Assembly (NCBI RefSeq): GCF_024749285.1 | Contig: NZ_CP087196.1 | Coordinates: 1,550,001 to 1,614,000 of the forward strand | Direction: 5' to 3' | Source: Pseudomonas sp. B21-015 | GTDB taxonomy: Bacteria; Pseudomonadota; Gammaproteobacteria; Pseudomonadales; Pseudomonadaceae | DNA: 64,000 bases | The notes under the pieces: model-generated | Told to the model about the DNA's origin: nothing | Databases searched by the model: none | Seen by the model: only the letters and a program-made list of their open reading frames with translations | Program-made: the position numbers and the translations under genes | Part shown: positions 39,976 to 48,916 of the stretch, one piece after another | Layout of the letters: every line of letters begins with the position of its first letter | How positions within the stretch are numbered: the first letter of the stretch is position 1

Positions 39976-41484
39976 TTACGGCTTATTGGGAATACCGTAC
40001 TTGCGCAACCGATGGGCAATCGCGGTGTGGGAGGTTTGCAGGCGGCTGGCCAGTTGGCGGGTCGAGGGGTAGCTGACGTAGAGTTTTTCCAGCAAGGTTT
40101 TCTCGAAATCTTCCATGGCCTGTTCGAGGCTGTCGACCTCGCTGTCGCTCTGGCGCGCCACGGAGGTGCCGGCGATGTCGAGGTCGCCGATGTCCACCAG
40201 GCTGCTTTCGCAAATCGCCGCGGCGCGGAAGATCACGTTCTGCAATTGCCGCACGTTGCCAGGCCAGCGGTTGCCGAGCAGCGCCGGATAAGTGCCGGGA
40301 GCCAGGCGACAGACCGGGCGCTGGATCTGCGCGCAAGCCTGCTGCATGAAGTAACGCGCCAGCAGCAGAATGTCCTGACCGCGCTCGCGCAACGGCGGAA
40401 CTTCGACATTCAGCACGTTGAGGCGATAGAACAAGTCTTCGCGGAAGGTGCCTTCGCTGACCATTTTTTCCAGATCGCGGTGAGTCGCGCTGAGGATCCG
40501 CACGTTGACCTTCACTTCGCGATCGCCACCGACCCGGCGGAAGCTGCCGTCGTTGAGAAAGCGCAGCAATTTGGCCTGCAAGTACGGCGACATTTCACCA
40601 ATCTCGTCGAGAAATACCGTGCCTTGGTTGGCCAGTTCCATCAGCCCCGGTTTGCCGCCCCGTTGTGCGCCGGTGAAGGCGCCGGGGGCGTAGCCGAACA
40701 GTTCGCTTTCGGCGAGGTTTTCCGGCAGTGCCGCGCAGTTCAAGGCCAGGAACGGCGAACTGTGGCGGGCACTGATGGCGTGGCAGGCGCGAGCCACCAG
40801 TTCTTTGCCGGTGCCGGTTTCGCCCTGAATCAGTAACGGTGCATCAAGGGCCGCGACTCGCTGGGCGCGTGCCTTGAGCGTACGAATCGCCGGGGATTCG
40901 CCGAGCAGGGCATCGAAACCTTCGGCGTGATCGTGGTGCAGCGCCGAAAGACGTTCACCGATGCGGTTCGGTTGATACAGGGTCAGCAGGGCACCGGCGT
41001 CGGTGATCGGCGTGGCGTCCAGCAGCAGGGTCTGGCCGTTGACGGTTATCTCCCGCAGCGGCAGGCGAAAGCCGTTTTCCAACAACGCGTCGAGCAGCGC
41101 CGGATCGGAAAACAGCTCGCTGATGCTTTCACCTGCCGGTTCTCGGCCGTACAGGGCAATCAGCGCCGGGTTGGCTAGCAGCACCTTGCCAGCGCTGTCG
41201 AGGGCCAACACCGGGTCGGTCATGGCGGCGAGCAACGCATCGAGCTGCAAGTGACGGCGCTGGCCGGGAAGAATGTCGACCACCGTCACCGCTTGCACGC
41301 CGCGCACGCTGAACAGCGCGTCGCGCAGCTCTTCGAGCACTGCCGGGCTCAAGGTCGGGGCGTCGATGTAGACGTTGGGCGGGACCATTTCCACCGCATC
41401 CAGATTGAGATTGCGCCCACCGAGCAGGGCCAGGACTTCCTGGGTGATTCCGACGCGGTCGATGAAACTGACGTGGATGCGCAT
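39976..41484 (-). CDS. gcsR: GcsR, TyrR-like sigma-54-dependent activator of glycine cleavage
   Basis: The 502-residue regulator has an N-terminal ACT domain (MRIHVSFIDRVGITQEVLALL, residues 1-70), a PAS domain (about 80-175), a sigma-54-interacting AAA+ domain (Walker A GETGTGKE, GYAPGAFTGAQRGG with an intact GAFTGA loop, Walker B VFLDEIGEM), and a TyrR-type HTH at the C-terminus (QLASRLQTSHTAIAHRLRKYGI). E. coli TyrR lacks GAFTGA, so this one can drive sigma-54. In P. aeruginosa the matching protein PA2449 (GcsR) activates gcvH2-gcvP2-glyA2-sdaA-gcvT2 in response to glycine. Its position here supports that role. No clear ribosome-binding site is seen at the chosen start. Confidence 0.92.
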   Translation of the reverse strand: MRIHVSFIDRVGITQEVLALLGGRNLNLDAVEMVPPNVYIDAPTLSPAVLEELRDALFSVRGVQAVTVVDILPGQRRHLQLDALLAAMTDPVLALDSAGKVLLANPALIALYGREPAGESISELFSDPALLDALLENGFRLPLREITVNGQTLLLDATPITDAGALLTLYQPNRIGERLSALHHDHAEGFDALLGESPAIRTLKARAQRVAALDAPLLIQGETGTGKELVARACHAISARHSSPFLALNCAALPENLAESELFGYAPGAFTGAQRGGKPGLMELANQGTVFLDEIGEMSPYLQAKLLRFLNDGSFRRVGGDREVKVNVRILSATHRDLEKMVSEGTFREDLFYRLNVLNVEVPPLRERGQDILLLARYFMQQACAQIQRPVCRLAPGTYPALLGNRWPGNVRQLQNVIFRAAAICESSLVDIGDLDIAGTSVARQSDSEVDSLEQAMEDFEKTLLEKLYVSYPSTRQLASRLQTSHTAIAHRLRKYGIPNKP

Positions 41485-41560
41485 GGGGCGGTTGGGTTCT
41501 GGAGTGCGGAGGGTGGCAAGTATGCCTTGGGGCGGGTCTTAGGTGAAATGGCGTTCTAAT

Positions 41561-41634
41561 TGTAGGAGCGAGGCTTGCCCGCGAAGAGGTCATCGAGATC
41601 GCTAAAAGCTTCGCGGGCAAGCCTCGCTCCTACA
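41561..41634. repeat. REP pair with TGTAGGAGCG arms
   Basis: Inverted units TGTAGGAGCGAGGCTTGCCCGCGAA and complement, with a short spacer, upstream of gcsR and downstream of the arc operon. It is a variant of the main REP class. Confidence 0.88.
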
Positions 41635-41686
41635 GGTCGTGTGTCGCGGTCTTTCAGTCGACATCCATGGCGAATGAAAATCCGTC

Positions 41687-41709
41687 ATCGCGAGCAGGCT
41701 CGCTCCCAC
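41687..41709. repeat. Single REP unit
   Basis: ATCGCGAGCAGGCTCGCTCCCAC without a partner nearby. The 30 bases before it (CTTTCAGTCGACATCCATGG region) match the spacer of the pair at 48771-48872, so it is the right half of a broken REPIN of that subtype. Confidence 0.8.
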
Positions 41710-41721
41710 AAGGTCAGTGGG

Positions 41722-42084
41722 TTATTCGAAGTTCTCGAGGTTTACCGGGTCGCCGGATTTCATATCCAACTGCTTGCGGATGTCTTCAAACATTAAATCG
41801 TAATGCTTGTGAACCGAGCCGATCTGGCTGTGTGTCTTCGGGATTCCGTACTTCTCGGCGATTTTCGTCACGTTGTTGGCGAAGTTGTAAGCCTCCTCCT
41901 TGGGCAGAAAGAAGGTCTCCGTCATGTCCTTTCCCTGCATGCTGCCGTGCATGGTGAACAGTATCCCTTTGCCTTTCCTGGGATCCTGCGCGACCTCATA
42001 GTCGAGGTGCACGTTGTAGTTGACATCATCCGGGGTCAGCGCGTGGCGCTCGATGTGCAGATGACCGGGCTCGAACATTGCCAT
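41722..42084 (-). CDS. DUF5064 family protein at the end of the arc operon
   Basis: The 120-residue protein (MAMFEPGHLHIERHALTPDDVNYNVHLDYEV ...) has no catalytic motif that I recognise. It belongs to the small DUF5064 group found in pseudomonads. It follows arcC by 12 bases with GGAGAG 5 bases before its ATG, so it is the last gene of the arc operon and may have a role in arginine or anaerobic metabolism, but this rests on position alone. Confidence 0.75.
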   Translation of the reverse strand: MAMFEPGHLHIERHALTPDDVNYNVHLDYEVAQDPRKGKGILFTMHGSMQGKDMTETFFLPKEEAYNFANNVTKIAEKYGIPKTHSQIGSVHKHYDLMFEDIRKQLDMKSGDPVNLENFE

Positions 42085-42096
42085 TGGCGTCTCTCC

Positions 42097-43026
42097 TTAC
42101 AAGTAAGTTATGCCAGCTGTCGCCGTAGTGATACGCGTGCCGGCCTTGCCCTGGACGATCGCTTCGATGTCCGAGAGTGAACCGATCACCGCGGTTTTTC
42201 CAGTATGGCGGGCGAACTCGCAGGCCGCCTGGACCTTTGGTCCCATGGAACCGGCCGCGAAGCCGAGTTTTTCCATGTCGTCCGGGTGGGCCTGGGCGAT
42301 GGCTTTCTGGGTGGGTTTGCCGAAGTTGATGAACGCCGCGCTGACGTCGGTGGCAATTACCAAGAGTTCGCTTTCAAGTTGTTCGGCCAGCAACGCCGAG
42401 CACAGGTCTTTGTCGATCACCGCTTCCACACCCTGCAATTTACCGTCGGCGCCGTACATGGTCGGGATGCCGCCACCGCCAGCGCAAATCACGATGCTGC
42501 CTTTGTCCAGCAGCCACTTGATCGGGCGGATTTCGAAGATGCGTTTGGGTTTCGGGCTGGCCACCACGCGCCGGAATTTGTCGCCATCCGGGGCGATCGC
42601 CCAGCCTTTTTCGGCGGCGAGTTTCTCTGCGTCGGCCTTGGTATAGACCGGGCCGATGGGTTTGCTGGGGTTCTGGAACGCCGGGTCGTTGGGGTCGACT
42701 TCGACCTGGGTCAGCAGGGTGGCGAGCGGGACTTCGAAGTCCAGCAGGTTGCCCAGTTCCTGCTCGATGATGTAGCCGATCATGCCTTCGGTTTCGGCAC
42801 CGAGCACGTCCAGCGGGTAAGCGGAAACCTGGGTGTAGGCCGCCGCCTGCAACGACAGCAGCCCGACCTGCGGACCATTGCCGTGAGCGATCACCAGTTG
42901 GTTGCCGGGATGGATCTTGGCGATCTGTTCGGCGGCGACGCGGATGTTGGCGCGCTGGTTGTCCGCGGTCAGGGGTTCACCCCGGCGGAGCAGGGCGTTA
43001 CCGCCCAGAGCAACGACGATACGCAT
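42097..43026 (-). CDS. arcC: Carbamate kinase ArcC
   Basis: The 309-residue enzyme makes ATP from carbamoyl phosphate and ADP, the energy-yielding step of the arginine deiminase pathway. It starts [15 protein letters not shown] and has the amino-acid-kinase motifs [20 protein letters not shown] and [13 protein letters not shown]. Length is typical. AAAGGA lies 8 bases before the ATG. It lies 53 bp after arcB. Confidence 0.97.
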   Translation of the reverse strand: MRIVVALGGNALLRRGEPLTADNQRANIRVAAEQIAKIHPGNQLVIAHGNGPQVGLLSLQAAAYTQVSAYPLDVLGAETEGMIGYIIEQELGNLLDFEVPLATLLTQVEVDPNDPAFQNPSKPIGPVYTKADAEKLAAEKGWAIAPDGDKFRRVVASPKPKRIFEIRPIKWLLDKGSIVICAGGGGIPTMYGADGKLQGVEAVIDKDLCSALLAEQLESELLVIATDVSAAFINFGKPTQKAIAQAHPDDMEKLGFAAGSMGPKVQAACEFARHTGKTAVIGSLSDIEAIVQGKAGTRITTATAGITYL

Positions 43027-43079
43027 AATGCAGTCCTTTCAAGAGTTCAGTGATCCCCGTAGGGGTCAAGTCATGAGCC

Positions 43080-44090
43080 TCAGATATCCGCCAGCGCCGA
43101 CACCAGGATCGCCTTGATGGTGTGCATGCGGTTTTCCGCTTGCTCGAAGGCGATGTTGGCCGGCGATTCGAAGACTTCTTCAGTCACTTCAACCCCGTTG
43201 GCCAGGTGCGGATAGCGCGTGGCGATGTCTTTGCCGACCTTGGTTTCACTGTTGTGGAACGCCGGCAAACAGTGCATGAACTTCACGCGCGGGTTGCCCG
43301 AAGCCTTCATCATGTTGGCGTTGACCTGGTACGGCAGCAGTTGCTCGATGCGCTCATCCCACGCTTCCACCGGCTCACCCATCGACACCCAGATGTCGGT
43401 ATGGATGAAGTCCACGCCCTTGACCGCTGCTTTCGGGTCTTCGGTGATGGTGAGACGCGCGCCGCTTTCGGCGGCGAAGGCCTGGCACTGATCGATGAAG
43501 TCCTGATGCGGCCACAGCGCTTTCGGCGCGGCGATGCGCACATCCATGCCGAGTTTGGCGCCGATCATCAACAGCGAATTGCCCATGTTGTAACGGGCGT
43601 CGCCCAAATAAGCGTAGCTGATGTCGTGCAGCGGTTTGTCGCTGTGTTCGCGCATGGTCAGGGTGTCGGCGATCATTTGCGTCGGGTGGAATTCGGCGGT
43701 CAAACCGTTGAATACCGGCACGCCAGCGAACTTCGCCAGCTCTTCGACGATTTCCTGTTCGAAGCCGCGATACTCGATGGCATCGAACATCCGCCCCAGT
43801 ACGCGGGCGGTGTCTTTCATGCTTTCCTTGTGGCCGATCTGCGACGACACCGGGTCGATGTAGGTGACGTGGGCGCCTTGGTCATGGGCCGCGACTTCGA
43901 AGGCGCAACGGGTGCGGGTCGAGGTTTTTTCGAAGATCAGCGCGATGTTCTTGCCTTGTAGGTGCGGACGCTCGGTGCCGGTGTATTTGGCGCGCTTGAG
44001 GTCACGGGACAGGTCCAACAGGTAATTCAGCTCGCGAGTGGTGTGGTGCATCAAACTCAGCAGGCTGCGATTGCGCATATTAAAAGCCAT
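43080..44090 (-). CDS. arcB: Catabolic ornithine carbamoyltransferase ArcB
   Basis: The 336-residue enzyme splits citrulline phosphorolytically to carbamoyl phosphate and ornithine in the ADI pathway. The carbamoyl-phosphate motif [16 protein letters not shown] and the ornithine-site [14 protein letters not shown] are intact. The length (336) and N-terminus [28 protein letters not shown] fit the catabolic rather than anabolic enzyme. GGAG lies before the ATG. Its place between arcA and arcC confirms the role. Confidence 0.97.
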   Translation of the reverse strand: MAFNMRNRSLLSLMHHTTRELNYLLDLSRDLKRAKYTGTERPHLQGKNIALIFEKTSTRTRCAFEVAAHDQGAHVTYIDPVSSQIGHKESMKDTARVLGRMFDAIEYRGFEQEIVEELAKFAGVPVFNGLTAEFHPTQMIADTLTMREHSDKPLHDISYAYLGDARYNMGNSLLMIGAKLGMDVRIAAPKALWPHQDFIDQCQAFAAESGARLTITEDPKAAVKGVDFIHTDIWVSMGEPVEAWDERIEQLLPYQVNANMMKASGNPRVKFMHCLPAFHNSETKVGKDIATRYPHLANGVEVTEEVFESPANIAFEQAENRMHTIKAILVSALADI

Positions 44091-44159
44091 GATTGGATCT
44101 CCTTTGGTCTCGGTTATCCCCCGGGCCGCGCTGGGTAAGCGGCGGCCAGGGTTTGAAAG

Positions 44160-45416
44160 TTAATAGTCAATAGGGTCACGAATAATCGGGCAGGTCATGC
44201 AGTGGCCGCCGCCACGCCCGCGACCCAGTTCACCGGCGCTGATGGTGATGACCTCGATGCCGGCCTTGCGCAGCAGGGTGTTGGTGTAGGTGTTGCGGTC
44301 GTAGCCGATCACCACGCCTGGTTCCACCGCCACCACGTTGTTGCCGTCGTCCCATTGCTCGCGTTCGGCGGCGAAGCTGTTGCCGCCGGTTTCGACGACG
44401 CGCAGCGCCTTCAGGTTGAGGGCCTTGGCCACAGTGTCGAGGAAGCTGGTTTCTTCGCGGCGAATGTCGACACCGCCCGGTTTGCTTTCATCAGGGCGCA
44501 CGCTGAAGGCGACGATCTGGTTCACCACTTCCGGGAAAATGGTCACAAGGTCGCGGTCGCAGAAGCTGAACACGGTGTCCAGGTGCATCGCTGCGCGGGA
44601 CTTAGGCAGGCCGGCGACGATCACCCGTTCGACCGCTTTATTCTTGAACAGGTTGACCGCCAATTGACCGATGGCCTGGCGGGACGAGCGCTCGCCCATG
44701 CCGATCAATACCACGCCATTGCCGATCGGCATCACGTCGCCGCCCTCAAGGGTGGCGCTGCCATGGTCCTGGTCCGGATCGCCGTACCAGATCTGGAAGT
44801 CGGCGTTGGTGAATTGCGGGTGGAATTTGTAGATAGCGGTGGTCAGCAGGGTTTCCTGACGACGTGCCGGCCAATACATCGGGTTCAATGTCACGCCACC
44901 GTAGATCCAGCAGGTGGTGTCGCGGGTGAACTGGGTGTTGGGCAGCGGCGGCAAGATGAAGCTGGAGTGACCGAGAAATTCGCGGAACATCTGAATGGTC
45001 TTGCCGCCAAAGCTGTCCGGTAAGTCATCGGCGGAAACGCCGCCAATCAGGAATTCAGCGATCTTGCGCGGCTCCAGGCTACGCAGCCAGGAACTGGTTT
45101 CGTTGACCAGGCCCAGGCCCACCGAATTGGCGGTGATCTTGCGCTCCAAGATCCAGTCCAGCGCTTCAGGAATCGCGACGATGTCGGTCAGCAGGTTGTG
45201 CATTTCCAGCACGTCGACGTTGCGCTCGCGCATTTTGGTGACGAAGTCGAAGTGGTCGCGCTTGGCCTGGGCGACCCACAGCACATCGTCGAAAAGCAGC
45301 TCATCACAGTTGTTCGGGGTCAGCCGCTGGTGGGCCAGGCCGGGGGAGCAAACCATGACTTTGCGCAGTTTGCCGGCTTCGGAATGGACGCCGTACTTAA
45401 CTTTTTCCGTGGTCAT
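44160..45416 (-). CDS. arcA: Arginine deiminase ArcA
   Basis: The 418-residue enzyme hydrolyses arginine to citrulline and ammonia. The catalytic Cys is in [14 protein letters not shown] near the C-terminus (equivalent to Cys406 of P. aeruginosa), with supporting motifs [13 protein letters not shown] and [23 protein letters not shown]. Full length. It lies 33 bp after arcD with AGGAAC before its start. Confidence 0.98.
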   Translation of the reverse strand: MTTEKVKYGVHSEAGKLRKVMVCSPGLAHQRLTPNNCDELLFDDVLWVAQAKRDHFDFVTKMRERNVDVLEMHNLLTDIVAIPEALDWILERKITANSVGLGLVNETSSWLRSLEPRKIAEFLIGGVSADDLPDSFGGKTIQMFREFLGHSSFILPPLPNTQFTRDTTCWIYGGVTLNPMYWPARRQETLLTTAIYKFHPQFTNADFQIWYGDPDQDHGSATLEGGDVMPIGNGVVLIGMGERSSRQAIGQLAVNLFKNKAVERVIVAGLPKSRAAMHLDTVFSFCDRDLVTIFPEVVNQIVAFSVRPDESKPGGVDIRREETSFLDTVAKALNLKALRVVETGGNSFAAEREQWDDGNNVVAVEPGVVIGYDRNTYTNTLLRKAGIEVITISAGELGRGRGGGHCMTCPIIRDPIDY

Positions 45417-45449
45417 TACGTGTTCCTCCAGATGAAAACAATCGGGTGC

Positions 45450-46877
45450 TTACAGAGTCAGGAAGCCGGCATACAGCCCATAGGCCGCCACCAGGGCGCC
45501 CGCGATGACGGCGGCGAAAATCAGCTTCTCGACGTTGGTGAAAACCGGTTTGTTGACTTCAAGCCTGGCCTTGGCGAACAGGATCGCGCCGGGGGCATAC
45601 AGCAGGGCGGAGAGCAGCAGGTATTTGACGCCGCCGGCGTACAGCAGCCAGATCGCATAGATCAGCGCGATGCCGCCGATGATCAGGTCTTTGCTGCGCT
45701 CGGCCGCGGCGTTTTCATAGCTCTCGCCGCGTACCGCCAGCAGCAGGGCATAGGCCGCCGACCACAGGTACGGCACCAGAATCATCGAGGTGGCGAGGTA
45801 GATCAGCGACAGGTAAGTGCTGGCCGAGAACAGTGTGATGATCAGGAACAGCTGCACCATCGCATTGGTCAGCCACAGTGCGTTGACCGGCACATGGTTG
45901 GCGTTTTCGCGCCGCAAAAAGGCCGGCATGGTGTGGTCCTTGGCGGCGGCGAACATGATCTCCGCGCATAGCAGCACCCACGACAGCAGCGCACCGAGCA
46001 AGGAAATGATCAGGCCGACGCTGATCAACACCGCACCCCAATGGCCGACCACGTGTTCCAGCACCGCGGCCATGGACGGGTTCTGCAGTTTCGCAAGTGC
46101 AGGTTGGGTCATGACGCCCAAGGACAGCACGTTCACCAGCACCAGGAACAGCAGCACGGTGATGAAACCAATCACCGTGGCTTTACCCACGTCGCTGCGT
46201 TTTTCCGCTCGTGCCGAGAAAATGCTCGCGCCTTCGATGCCGATGAACACCCACACGGTGACCAGCATCATGTTGCGCACCTGGTTCATCACACTGCCCA
46301 GGTCCGGGTTTTTCACGCCCCAGATGTCGGCGGTGAAGATCTCCAGTTTGAAGGCGAACACGGCGATCAAGACGAACAGCAGCAGCGGCACGACCTTGGC
46401 CACGGTGGTCACCAGGTTGATGAACGCCGCTTCCTTGATCCCCCGTAAAACCAGAAAGTGCACCGCCCAGAGCAGCACCGAAGCGCCGATCACCGCGGCA
46501 GGAGTATTCCCCTCTCCAAATAGCGGGAAGAAGTAACCGAGGGTGCTGAACAACAGAACGAAGTAACCCACATTGCCCAACCAGGCGCTGATCCAGTATC
46601 CCCAGGCGGACGAGAAACCCATGTAGTCGCCGAAACCTGCCTTGGCGTAGGCATAGACGCCGCCATCCAGATCAGGTTTGCGGTTGGCCAGGGTTTGAAA
46701 CACGAAGGCGAGGGTCAGCATGCCCACCGCACTAATCGCCCAACCGATAAGAACCGCACCGACGTCTGCACTGGCGGCCATGTTCTGGGGCAAAGAGAAG
46801 ATTCCGCCACCAATCATTGAACCAACCACTAAAGCCACGAGCGCGCCGAGTTTCAGTTTTTCGGGGGATTCAGACAT
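45450..46877 (-). CDS. arcD: Arginine/ornithine antiporter ArcD
   Basis: The 475-residue inner-membrane protein is an APC-family exchanger with about 12-13 TM helices; it imports arginine and exports ornithine without energy cost. The first-helix motif VVGSMIGGGIFSLPQNMA is intact. I chose the start MSESPEKLKLGALVAL, with GGAG 10 bases upstream; 19 further in-frame codons run into the promoter and are not expected. It is the first gene of arcDABC, and an Anr-type box and -10 hexamer precede it. Confidence 0.95.
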   Translation of the reverse strand: MSESPEKLKLGALVALVVGSMIGGGIFSLPQNMAASADVGAVLIGWAISAVGMLTLAFVFQTLANRKPDLDGGVYAYAKAGFGDYMGFSSAWGYWISAWLGNVGYFVLLFSTLGYFFPLFGEGNTPAAVIGASVLLWAVHFLVLRGIKEAAFINLVTTVAKVVPLLLFVLIAVFAFKLEIFTADIWGVKNPDLGSVMNQVRNMMLVTVWVFIGIEGASIFSARAEKRSDVGKATVIGFITVLLFLVLVNVLSLGVMTQPALAKLQNPSMAAVLEHVVGHWGAVLISVGLIISLLGALLSWVLLCAEIMFAAAKDHTMPAFLRRENANHVPVNALWLTNAMVQLFLIITLFSASTYLSLIYLATSMILVPYLWSAAYALLLAVRGESYENAAAERSKDLIIGGIALIYAIWLLYAGGVKYLLLSALLYAPGAILFAKARLEVNKPVFTNVEKLIFAAVIAGALVAAYGLYAGFLTL

Positions 46878-46910
46878 TGCATGACTCCAGTGCAGGAGAA
46901 GAGAGACAAC

Positions 46911-46952
46911 AGAATAATTCTGTTCGCCATTCAATCAGCTGACATAGATCAG
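46911..46952 (-). promoter_or_regulatory. Anr/FNR-type box and -10 of the arcDABC operon
   Basis: The minus-strand palindrome CTGATCTATGTCAG (46939-46952) is an FNR/Anr-like box, differing from TTGAT-N4-ATCAA at the outermost bases. A -10 TATTCT (46911-46916) predicts a start at 46904, which puts the box centre at -41.5, the standard class II activation position. In P. aeruginosa Anr activates arcDABC under oxygen limitation. Confidence 0.65.
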
Positions 46953-47258
46953 TGCATGGGCACATTCCATTGTTAATGAAAGACTTATGAATTTTTCTCG
47001 GGCATAACAGTATGGCTGGAAAAGCCCTGTTTACCGGTCTTTTCCAGAGCAGGCAGGCGTAATAGATATTGCATGGGTTTTGAAATTAGTTCGTTTCTGT
47101 GGTTTCGCAAATATTTTGATAGATCGAAGCTATAGATTGTTCGGCTATAAATAACAGGCGTGATGGGCGTTAATTAATAAACGTTATTTCGTTTTATCTA
47201 TTTAGTTAAAAACAACTACGTGATGATTTCACGGTGCTGGTCGCATCGGCCGCATTTG

Positions 47259-47321
47259 AGAAAAAGGGACTCGATGATTGGCGGCGGGATTTTCTCTTTA
47301 CCGCAGCTACTGTCGTTGTGA
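47259..47321 (+). pseudogene. Remnant of an ArcD-like amino-acid antiporter
   Basis: Plus-strand codons at 47271-47306 read SMIGGGIFSLPQ, identical to the first-helix motif of ArcD, then LLSL and a stop at 47319-47321. Upstream the frame reads RKRD and no longer resembles a transporter. The DNA differs from the nearby arcD copy at five synonymous positions out of 33, so it is not a recent copy. I interpret it as the surviving fragment of a second, divergent arcD-type gene. Confidence 0.5.
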
Positions 47322-47374
47322 TGCGGTATCTGCGGTGGTTGTTCGGGCCGCTTCGCGAGCAAGCTATCTGACAG

Positions 47375-48706
47375 TCACCACCATTGTGCGCGATGGGAAC
47401 CCAATTCCCCGGCCGGCAGCGCCCACTGCAGCGGTGTCCCGGTGATCTTCAACGGCACCTGCAACCGATGGGCCGGGCCCCAGGGTGTCTGCTCAACCAA
47501 CATGCCTTGATCGTTGTCATCCTCTGCCCGCAACGGCTCATTTGTTCCGGCGCCATGCTCGATCAATAGCTTCGCCGTGCGTGCCAGCGACAAGCGCGCA
47601 GAGCCACCGTGCCCCAATAGCTTGATCGCACTGGCTGCCATCAAATACCCGGTGGCGTGATCAAGGGCCTGAACCGGCAGCGGGGTCGGTTTATCCGCCT
47701 TTTTCCATCGCATGCCCGCCTCAGCAATCCCGCTGCTCATCTGCACCAGGCTGTCGAAGCCGCGGCGGTTCTGCCATGGGCCGCTCCAGCCGTAAGCGTT
47801 GAGGCAAACATCGATCAGGCCGGGGGCCAGTGCCTGGCGTTGGGCGATGCCGTAACCCAGGCGTTCCAGTGCATCGGCGCGGTAGCCGTGGAGCAGAATG
47901 TCGGCGTCCTTGAGCAGGCTTTCGAACACCGCTCGATCAGCGTTGTCGTGCAGATCCAGGCGCGCACAGCGTTTGCCCAGGGTGACTTCCGGCACCACGC
48001 CCGGTTCGTTCCAGGTCGGTGGATCGATGCGCAACACATCGGCGCCGAGCCCTGCGAGGAAGCGGCTGGCGATCGGGCCGGCGAGCACTCGCGTGAGGTC
48101 CAGCACTTTGATTCCGGCCAGCGGTTGCGCCACCGAACCTTGCCACGGTTTGGCGTTTTGGTTGCCGTCGACGCTGAACTGAACCAGCGGTTCGGCGTTC
48201 ACGGCCCGACCTTGGGGGTGTGCCTGCCATTGCTGCCAACTGCGCATCTCGGCGGCGCAACCACCGGCCTCGATCACGGCTTGTTCCAGATCGCTTTTGG
48301 CCCACTGAGCCACCTTGCTCGCCATCGCCGCGCGGTCGGCACAGGCGCCAAGGACTGATTCGGCAGCAGCGCGGTGATGGGGCGCGTTGGTGTGCAGGCG
48401 GATCCAGCCGTCCTTGGTCGCGTAGTCGCCAGCGACTGGGTCCCACAACGGCGGGACGCTCCAGCCCATGGGGCGGATCGAGGTGGCGAACCAGAACGAC
48501 GCCAGGCGGCGGTCGACTTCAAGGCTGGGCAAACGAGTGGTTTGCCGATGCAGCAGTTCGCTGGCCGCCTGGCCGGCAGCGGCAATGCTGGCGCAGGCCA
48601 GATCAGTCACGGCAAACGCCGAGGGCAGGGCGCCGTTCGAGGTGAATGGAATTGGCGTGTGAGGCAAGCCGAGTGCGGCTTGAATGGACGTGAGTAAATC
48701 AGTCAT
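47375..48706 (-). CDS. Class III CoA-transferase (CaiB/BaiF) with permuted domain order
   Basis: The 443-residue protein has CaiB/BaiF motifs in an unusual order. Residues about 90-170 (GDYATKDGWIRLHTNAPHHR ... AHPQGRAV) resemble the small-domain/C-terminal part of the family; the usual N-terminal Rossmann motif IKVLDLTRVLAGPIASRFLAGLGADVLRIDPP comes only at 199-230; the candidate catalytic Asp is D318 in RRGFDSLVQMSSG; and the usual end (VPLKITGTP .. LGSH) closes the chain. Such enzymes move CoA between carboxylic acids. Substrate is unknown. It stands alone between the arc operon and mgsA. The order could be a known subfamily feature. Confidence 0.82.
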   Translation of the reverse strand: MTDLLTSIQAALGLPHTPIPFTSNGALPSAFAVTDLACASIAAAGQAASELLHRQTTRLPSLEVDRRLASFWFATSIRPMGWSVPPLWDPVAGDYATKDGWIRLHTNAPHHRAAAESVLGACADRAAMASKVAQWAKSDLEQAVIEAGGCAAEMRSWQQWQAHPQGRAVNAEPLVQFSVDGNQNAKPWQGSVAQPLAGIKVLDLTRVLAGPIASRFLAGLGADVLRIDPPTWNEPGVVPEVTLGKRCARLDLHDNADRAVFESLLKDADILLHGYRADALERLGYGIAQRQALAPGLIDVCLNAYGWSGPWQNRRGFDSLVQMSSGIAEAGMRWKKADKPTPLPVQALDHATGYLMAASAIKLLGHGGSARLSLARTAKLLIEHGAGTNEPLRAEDDNDQGMLVEQTPWGPAHRLQVPLKITGTPLQWALPAGELGSHRAQWW

Positions 48707-48770
48707 CGAAGGCCCTCCGGAGCGAGAGCCCGAGCATAGTTCAAAAAACTGGCGGACTGGATGAAATCCT

Positions 48771-48872
48771 GTGGGAGCGAGCCTGCTCGCGATAGCGGTC
48801 TTTCAGTCGACATCCATGGTGAATGTCAGTCCGTCATCGTCGGAACGCCGCCCGGAGCAGGCTCGCTCCCAC
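48771..48872. repeat. REP pair with 16-base insertion in one arm
   Basis: Left unit GTGGGAGCGAGCCTGCTCGCGAT is intact. The right arm reads CGTCATCG, then about 16 extra bases, then GGAGCAGGCTCGCTCCCAC. The spacer (CTTTCAGTCGACATCCATGG) is shared with 41650-41709. Confidence 0.82.
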
Positions 48873-48916
48873 AGGGGATTTGTGTCAGAAGGCTATCGAG
48901 AGTGATTCCGTGCGCT

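Larger units (their letters stand above)
46878..47374. other. AT-rich region upstream of arcD
   Basis: About 500 bp, lower in GC than its neighbours. It holds the arcD promoter and Anr-type box (separate entry), a 9-bp inverted repeat CTGGAAAAG (47016-47024) / CTTTTCCAG (47039-47047), a transporter gene remnant (47259-47321) and a single degenerate half REP (CTTCGCGAGCAAGC, 47351-47364). No intact gene is visible. Confidence 0.6.

Noticed and set aside
47274..47321. Fifteen-codon peptide gene starting MIGGGIFSLPQ
   Set aside because: It has no ribosome-binding site of note and matches a transporter helix; a gene remnant is the simpler reading.
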